A stretch of 9,500 bases of DNA from a bacterium (GTDB lineage Bacteria > Vulcanimicrobiota > Vulcanimicrobiia > Vulcanimicrobiales > SCRA01): the NCBI GenBank assembly GCA_028869325.1, contig JAGWST010000265.1:1-9500 (forward strand), read 5' to 3'. Below are positions 5,492 to 9,500 of this stretch, in pieces (the stretch's first letter is position 1; every line of letters begins with the position of its first letter). The translations under genes and the position numbers were made by a program. The notes under the pieces are model-generated. The model did no database searches. It saw nothing but the letters and a program-made list of their open reading frames with translations, and had not been told where the DNA came from.

Positions 5492-7675
5492 ATGGAGATC
5501 GAGCACGTGCCGCACCCGGTCGATGTGCTGTCGAAGCGCATCCAGGGCTACGATCCCTCGCTGGACGTGGCCTGGCTTCGGCGCGTCTACGATTTTGCCG
5601 ACGGGGCCCACAAGGGCCAGTTGCGCGCCTCGGGCGAGCCCTACATCGCGCATCCGCTTGCCGTCGCCGAGGCGCTGGCCGAGCTGGAGATGGATCGCGC
5701 CACCATCGCCGCCGCCCTGCTCCACGACGTGGTCGAGGATACGCTGCTCTCCAACGAGGAGGTCGGCTCCGCCTTCGGCGTCGAGATCGCGACGCTGGTG
5801 GACGGCGTCACCAAGCTGACGCGCATCCCTTACCAATCCAAGGAAGACGCGCAAGTCGAGAATCTGCGCAAGATGTTCATGGCGATGGCCAAGGACATCC
5901 GCGTCATCATCATCAAGCTGGCCGATCGTCTGCACAACATGCGCACGCTCGCCTCGCTGACGCCGGCCAAGCAGCAGACGATCGCGCGCGAGACGCTGGA
6001 GATCTACGCTCCCATCGCGCACCGCCTGGGCATCTGGAAGATCAAGTGGGATCTCGAGGACCTCTCGCTGCGCTACCTGGATTCGATCGCCTACCGCGAC
6101 ATCTCCGAGCGCGTCTCCAAGAAGCGCACGGAGCGCGAGCAGATCGTCAGCTCGGTGGTCGAAGAGTTGAAAGAGCGATTCAGCGAGGTCGGCGTGCGCG
6201 CCGAGGTGACCGGGCGCCCCAAGCACTTCTACTCGATCTATCAGAAGCTGAAGAAGGGGCGCGACTTCGCCTCGATCTACGATTTGACGGCCGTGCGCGT
6301 CATCGTGGATACGGTCAAGGACTGCTACGGCGTGCTGGGCGTCATCCATTCGTTGTGGCGGCCCATCCCCGGGCGCTTCAAAGACTACATCGCGATGCCC
6401 AAGCCCAACATGTACCAGTCGCTGCACACGACGGTGGTGGGCCCGGGCGGTGATCCGCTGGAGGTGCAGATCCGCACCTGGGAGATGCACCGCACCAGCG
6501 AGTACGGCATTGCGGCGCACTGGCGCTATAAAGAAGGCACCAAGCCGCACGACTACGAGGAGAAGCTCTCCTGGCTTCGCTCGCTGTTGGAGTGGCAGAA
6601 CGATATGCGCGACTCGCGCACGTTCATGGAGAACCTCAAGCTCGATCTCTTCGATAGCCAGGTCTTCGTCTTCTCGCCCAAGGGCGACGTCTACGAGCTG
6701 CCCAACGGCGGCTCACCGCTCGATTTCGGCTACCAGGTGCACACGGACATCGGCCACCACTGCGTCGGTGCCAAGGTCAACGGCAAGATCGTCCCGCTGG
6801 ACTATCAGTTCAAGAACGGCGACATCTGCGAGATCTTGGTTAACAAGAGCTCCGCGGGCCCCTCGCTCGATTGGCTCTCGATCGTTCGCACGTCCAGCGC
6901 GAAGCACAAGATCAAGGCGTGGTTCCGCAAGGAGCGCAAGTCGGAGAACGTCATCGTTGGGCAGGAGGCGCTGGAGCGCGAGATGGCCCGGCAAGGCGTC
7001 CGCGCCGATCTTGCGCGCGGCGAGATCATGGAGAAGATCGCGGCGCGGATGAACTACACGTCGGTGACCGATCTCTTCGCCGCGATCGGCTTTGGAGACG
7101 CCAGCGCCGTCTCCGTCGTCCAGCGCCTGCGTGAAGAGGTCAAGCAAGAGAACGTCATCGATCTGAGCACGGTGCAGCGCACTACGCCCAAGCGCGCGGC
7201 GCGCGCGCGCAGCGGCATCGTGGTGCCGGGCGTCGAGGACGTGCTGGTCCGCCTCGCCAAGTGTTGCAGCCCCGTGCCCGGCGATCCGATCATCGGCTTC
7301 GTGACGATCGGCAAAGGGGTCTCCGTGCACCGCGCCGACTGTCCGAACGTCGGCTACATGAATGGCACGCCCGAGCGCTTCGTGGAGGTGGCCTGGGCGC
7401 AGCGCGGCGAACAGCTTCACTTCGTCGACGTTGAGATCGAGGCGTTCGACCGCGCCGGCCTCCTTCAGGAGGTGATGGGGATCTGCGCGGAGCTCAAAAC
7501 CAATGCCAGCTCCGTGACGGCGCGGGTGAAGCGCGACAAGACCGCGGTCATCAGCCTGACCGTCGGCATCTCGAATCTCCAGCACCTCGATGCGCTGCTG
7601 CGCCGCTTCACGGCGCTGCCGGAGGTTCGTAACGTCTACCGCGTGACGAAACGAGAGGCGCGGGCCTCAACCTAA
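5492..7675 (+). CDS. rel: Bifunctional (p)ppGpp synthetase/hydrolase, RelA/SpoT homologue (long RSH)
   Basis: Central enzyme of the stringent response, making (p)ppGpp from GTP/GDP and ATP and hydrolysing it; cytoplasmic and ribosome-associated. The 727 residues match the long RSH family. Hydrolase domain: YIAHP (H54), LLHDVVEDT (H78, D79) and KLADRLHNMRTL (D145) are intact and equivalent to the Mn ligands of Rel from Streptococcus equisimilis (Rel-Seq). Synthetase domain: IYDLTAVRV (D264), PGRFKDYIAMPKPNMYQSLHT (292-312) and EVQIRT (E324). The RFKD (295-298) is the RxKD form seen in bifunctional enzymes rather than the ExDD of RelA. A TGS domain follows (about 387-450), then a helical region, the conserved-cysteine zinc-finger segment (C591, C592, C617) and a C-terminal ACT domain (about 643-718). 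The start at 5492 is fixed by ggag at 6-nt spacing. Both activities are predicted to be functional. It is last in the apt-kinase-pdxA-rel run and convergent with the c-di-GMP gene. Confidence 0.97.
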   Translation: MEIEHVPHPVDVLSKRIQGYDPSLDVAWLRRVYDFADGAHKGQLRASGEPYIAHPLAVAEALAELEMDRATIAAALLHDVVEDTLLSNEEVGSAFGVEIATLVDGVTKLTRIPYQSKEDAQVENLRKMFMAMAKDIRVIIIKLADRLHNMRTLASLTPAKQQTIARETLEIYAPIAHRLGIWKIKWDLEDLSLRYLDSIAYRDISERVSKKRTEREQIVSSVVEELKERFSEVGVRAEVTGRPKHFYSIYQKLKKGRDFASIYDLTAVRVIVDTVKDCYGVLGVIHSLWRPIPGRFKDYIAMPKPNMYQSLHTTVVGPGGDPLEVQIRTWEMHRTSEYGIAAHWRYKEGTKPHDYEEKLSWLRSLLEWQNDMRDSRTFMENLKLDLFDSQVFVFSPKGDVYELPNGGSPLDFGYQVHTDIGHHCVGAKVNGKIVPLDYQFKNGDICEILVNKSSAGPSLDWLSIVRTSSAKHKIKAWFRKERKSENVIVGQEALEREMARQGVRADLARGEIMEKIAARMNYTSVTDLFAAIGFGDASAVSVVQRLREEVKQENVIDLSTVQRTTPKRAARARSGIVVPGVEDVLVRLAKCCSPVPGDPIIGFVTIGKGVSVHRADCPNVGYMNGTPERFVEVAWAQRGEQLHFVDVEIEAFDRAGLLQEVMGICAELKTNASSVTARVKRDKTAVISLTVGISNLQHLDALLRRFTALPEVRNVYRVTKREARAST

Positions 7676-7709
7676 GCGGCCGCGAGCCCAAGGCGCGAGA
7701 CGCGGCTGC
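7676..7709. terminator. Possible bidirectional terminator hairpin between rel and the c-di-GMP gene
   Basis: The 35-bp gap between the convergent stops is almost filled by an inverted repeat: gcggccgcg (7676-7684) pairs with cgcggctgc (7701-7709), 9 bp with one G-U, around a 16-nt loop that can form a small inner gcc/ggc stem. There is no T-tract on either side. Its placement suggests shared termination, but the hairpin is weaker than the one at 2461-2491. Confidence 0.4.
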
Positions 7710-7710
7710 G

Positions 7711-9500
7711 TTAGCCCTCTAAGAGACGACAGAACGCCTCGACGTAGGCGGCGTCGAACTGCGTGCCGGCGCAGCGCCGCAGCTCGGCTTTGGCGGCGTC
7801 GTCGGAGATCGCCTTGTGGTACGGCCGATCGAGCACCATCGCCGAGAAGGCATCGATGATCGTCACCATGCGCGCGATCTCAGGGATGGCGTTGCCGGCG
7901 AGGCCAAAGGGATAGCCGTGGCCGTCGATGCGCTCGTGATGGTGCAGCACGGCTAGCGATGCGATCTCCATGCCGTCGATCCCGCGCACCAGCTCGTACC
8001 CCAGCATCGTGTGTCGCTGCATGACCTTGCGCTCCGAAGGTGTGAGCGTGCTGGGCTTGGAGATGATGGCGTCGGGGATGCAGATCTTGCCGACGTCGTG
8101 AAGCAGCGTCGCCAAGAAGAGCGCGTGCGTCGTCTGGGCATCTAGGCTCAGCGCGGCGGCAAAGTCCATCGCCATCTCGCCCACGTAGTGGATGTGGGCG
8201 CGCGTGTAGAGATCCTTCCGCAGGATCGCCACCAGCAGGCCGTCTTGGACCGGCGTGAGCGCTGGGCAGTTGCGGCCCGTGGCGGGCGTGAGCTGCGGCA
8301 GCACGCCGGCGCGCTCGGCTTGCAGCCGGTCGTCGGCAGCGGCCACCAGAGCCTCGCGGCTGGTGCCGTCTTCCGGTGCCGCGGCGACGCCGGAGGAGAA
8401 CGAGATCGGGATCGGCACGCCGCCGGGGCTGTCGAGCGGCGTGCGCAAGAGCTCCTCGCGCAGGCGCTCGAGAAAGGCGTGCGCAGCAGGCGCGCCGCCA
8501 TGCGCGAGCACCACCAGGAACTCGTCGCCTCCGTAACGCGCGGCCAGGTCGCGCTCGCCCATCGCCGAGCGAATGCAGCGCGTCATCAGGCGCAGCGCCT
8601 CGTCGCCGATGTGGTGGCCGAAGGTGGTGTTGAAGAGCCTGAAGGCCTCGATGTCGAGCAGGATCGCTGCCACGCCTGCACGTTGCTCCGTCAGGAGCCT
8701 TTGCAGGCCGAGCATGATCGCGCGATGCGTCAGCAGCTCGGTGAGCGGGTCGCGGTTGGAGCGCTCCGCGGCGTCTTCGTACATGCGCGCGTTGGTGACG
8801 GCGATGCCGGCCTGCTCGCCGATCGCCACCAGCAAGTCAGCGCGCGAAGCGGGGTAGGCGTGTTCGCGCGGGCTGCAGCAATGCATGGCGCCGACCGTCT
8901 TCGTGCCGGCGCGCAGCGGAACGATGGCCAGGGAGCGCGCCTGCGGGCATTCGTCTGCGCCGATACCGGCGGCCTCGATCTCCTGGCGTGTGTTGCAGAT
9001 CAGCGGGCGCCCGCCGCGAAAGACCCGTTGCGTGCGCGCGGCCGAAACCTCGGCCTCCCCCACCGGGAGGCTTCGCCCCGCGCGGACGTGATGGGCGATG
9101 GCCAACTGCTCGCCGTCGCGATCGGCCATGGCGACCCAGACATCGGGGGAGTCGACGACTTGCTGCGCCTGCCGGCAGAGCTCCTCGAGGACGTGAGGCA
9201 GGTGCGGGTCGCGCGCCAGCGCCCGCGCGACATCCAAGATCACGCGACGCTCGATGTGCGCATCCTCGCTGACATGCTGAAAATGCGATCGCGCGATCGC
9301 CATGGCCAGGCCCTCGGCGATCGGTTCCAAGAGCGCGTGCTCGCGCTCGCCGAAAGTGCCGGGGCGCGTGCTCTGCAGCGAGAGGACCCCCAGGACCTTC
9401 GACCCCGAGGCCAGCGGCAGGAACATCGCGGAGGCGGGCAGATCACCCGGCGGCGCGTCGTCGTCGAGGGGTTTGGCGCCGAAACGCCCCCACTCCGCGG
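7711..9500 (-). CDS. GAF-GAF-GGDEF-HD-GYP cyclic-di-GMP signalling protein, N-terminus beyond window
   Basis: Sensor with both a c-di-GMP synthase-type and a hydrolase-type domain. The frame is open through 9500, so the true start is off-window; 595 residues are visible. Numbered from the Met at 9426: the tail of a first GAF domain ends near residue 47 (MFLPLASGSKVLGVLSLQS); a second GAF spans about 57-215; GGDEF spans about 222-378 (DPLTELL, LLDIEAFRLFN with metal Asp D258, RYGGDEF at 298-303); HD-GYP spans about 395-570 (YTRAHIHYVG, LLHDVGKICIPD at 441-452, HHHERIDGHGYP at 495-506, IIDAFSAM at 523-530). The catalytic GGDEF and the HD and GYP metal-binding motifs are intact. The inhibitory I-site RxxD before GGDEF reads GERD, so its Arg is lost. 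No membrane segment is visible. It is convergent with rel. The GAF domains may bind a small ligand or chromophore that cannot be identified here. Net activity, synthesis or breakdown, cannot be predicted. Confidence 0.94.
   Translation of the reverse strand, partial: AEWGRFGAKPLDDDAPPGDLPASAMFLPLASGSKVLGVLSLQSTRPGTFGEREHALLEPIAEGLAMAIARSHFQHVSEDAHIERRVILDVARALARDPHLPHVLEELCRQAQQVVDSPDVWVAMADRDGEQLAIAHHVRAGRSLPVGEAEVSAARTQRVFRGGRPLICNTRQEIEAAGIGADECPQARSLAIVPLRAGTKTVGAMHCCSPREHAYPASRADLLVAIGEQAGIAVTNARMYEDAAERSNRDPLTELLTHRAIMLGLQRLLTEQRAGVAAILLDIEAFRLFNTTFGHHIGDEALRLMTRCIRSAMGERDLAARYGGDEFLVVLAHGGAPAAHAFLERLREELLRTPLDSPGGVPIPISFSSGVAAAPEDGTSREALVAAADDRLQAERAGVLPQLTPATGRNCPALTPVQDGLLVAILRKDLYTRAHIHYVGEMAMDFAAALSLDAQTTHALFLATLLHDVGKICIPDAIISKPSTLTPSERKVMQRHTMLGYELVRGIDGMEIASLAVLHHHERIDGHGYPFGLAGNAIPEIARMVTIIDAFSAMVLDRPYHKAISDDAAKAELRRCAGTQFDAAYVEAFCRLLEG

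Noticed and set aside
4293..6550. Long minus-strand open frames (4293-5312 and 5336-6550)
   Set aside because: They are antisense to pdxA and rel, whose family motifs are unmistakable; the translations are His/Arg/Asp-rich and show no domain.
7195..7215. Alternating gc-rich tract in rel (possible Z-DNA or repeat)
   Set aside because: It encodes the Ala/Arg-rich linker KRAARARS before the zinc-finger segment and is explained by codon use in a GC-rich gene.

Overview
The window is GC-rich, densely packed bacterial chromosome. It holds seven protein genes, two of them cut by the window edges, and no rRNA, tRNA, CRISPR array or insertion sequence that I can see. Short intergenic gaps, a GTG start, Shine-Dalgarno-type sites and an apt/rel neighbourhood fit a free-living GC-rich bacterium. 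A poorly characterised soil or aquatic phylum is possible, but the sequence alone does not fix the taxon.

Layout. Positions 1-215 (minus) carry the start of a short-chain dehydrogenase/reductase. It is divergent from a 721-residue family 1 glycoside hydrolase (GH1) at 281-2446 (plus), and the 65-bp gap between them holds a strong inverted repeat. A 13-bp perfect hairpin at 2461-2491 separates the GH1 gene from a convergent small gene (2495-2734, minus) for a hydrophilic LEA-like stress protein. From 2885 a co-directional plus-strand block follows: adenine phosphoribosyltransferase (apt), a short four-carbon acid sugar kinase (DUF1537 family), a PdxA-family dehydrogenase overlapping it by 4 bp, and a bifunctional Rel (p)ppGpp synthetase/hydrolase. 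The last gene (7711 to beyond 9500, minus) is convergent with rel and encodes a GAF-GAF-GGDEF-HD-GYP cyclic-di-GMP protein.

The standout is the GH1 gene. Its two catalytic glutamates lie 467 residues apart instead of the usual roughly 190. The extra segment is a periplasmic-binding-protein (SBP_bac_3, amino-acid type) domain in swapped order: the half starting at VDISIA comes first, and the half starting at the usual mature N-terminus (LRAIRKRGVLRVGV) comes second. The sequence therefore reads as a circularly permuted solute-binding domain nested inside a TIM-barrel glycosidase, with no secretion signal and with the key amino-acid-binding Arg and Asp retained. A ligand-gated glycosidase is a reasonable inference but is unproven.

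Functional links. apt and rel are neighbours in many bacteria (purine salvage next to the stringent response). Here a kinase-PdxA pair sits between them. Such pairs are known from catabolism of four-carbon sugar acids, in which a DUF1537 kinase makes a 4-phospho-sugar acid and a PdxA homologue oxidatively decarboxylates it to dihydroxyacetone phosphate. Nucleotide second messengers are represented twice, by Rel for (p)ppGpp and by the GGDEF/HD-GYP protein for c-di-GMP.
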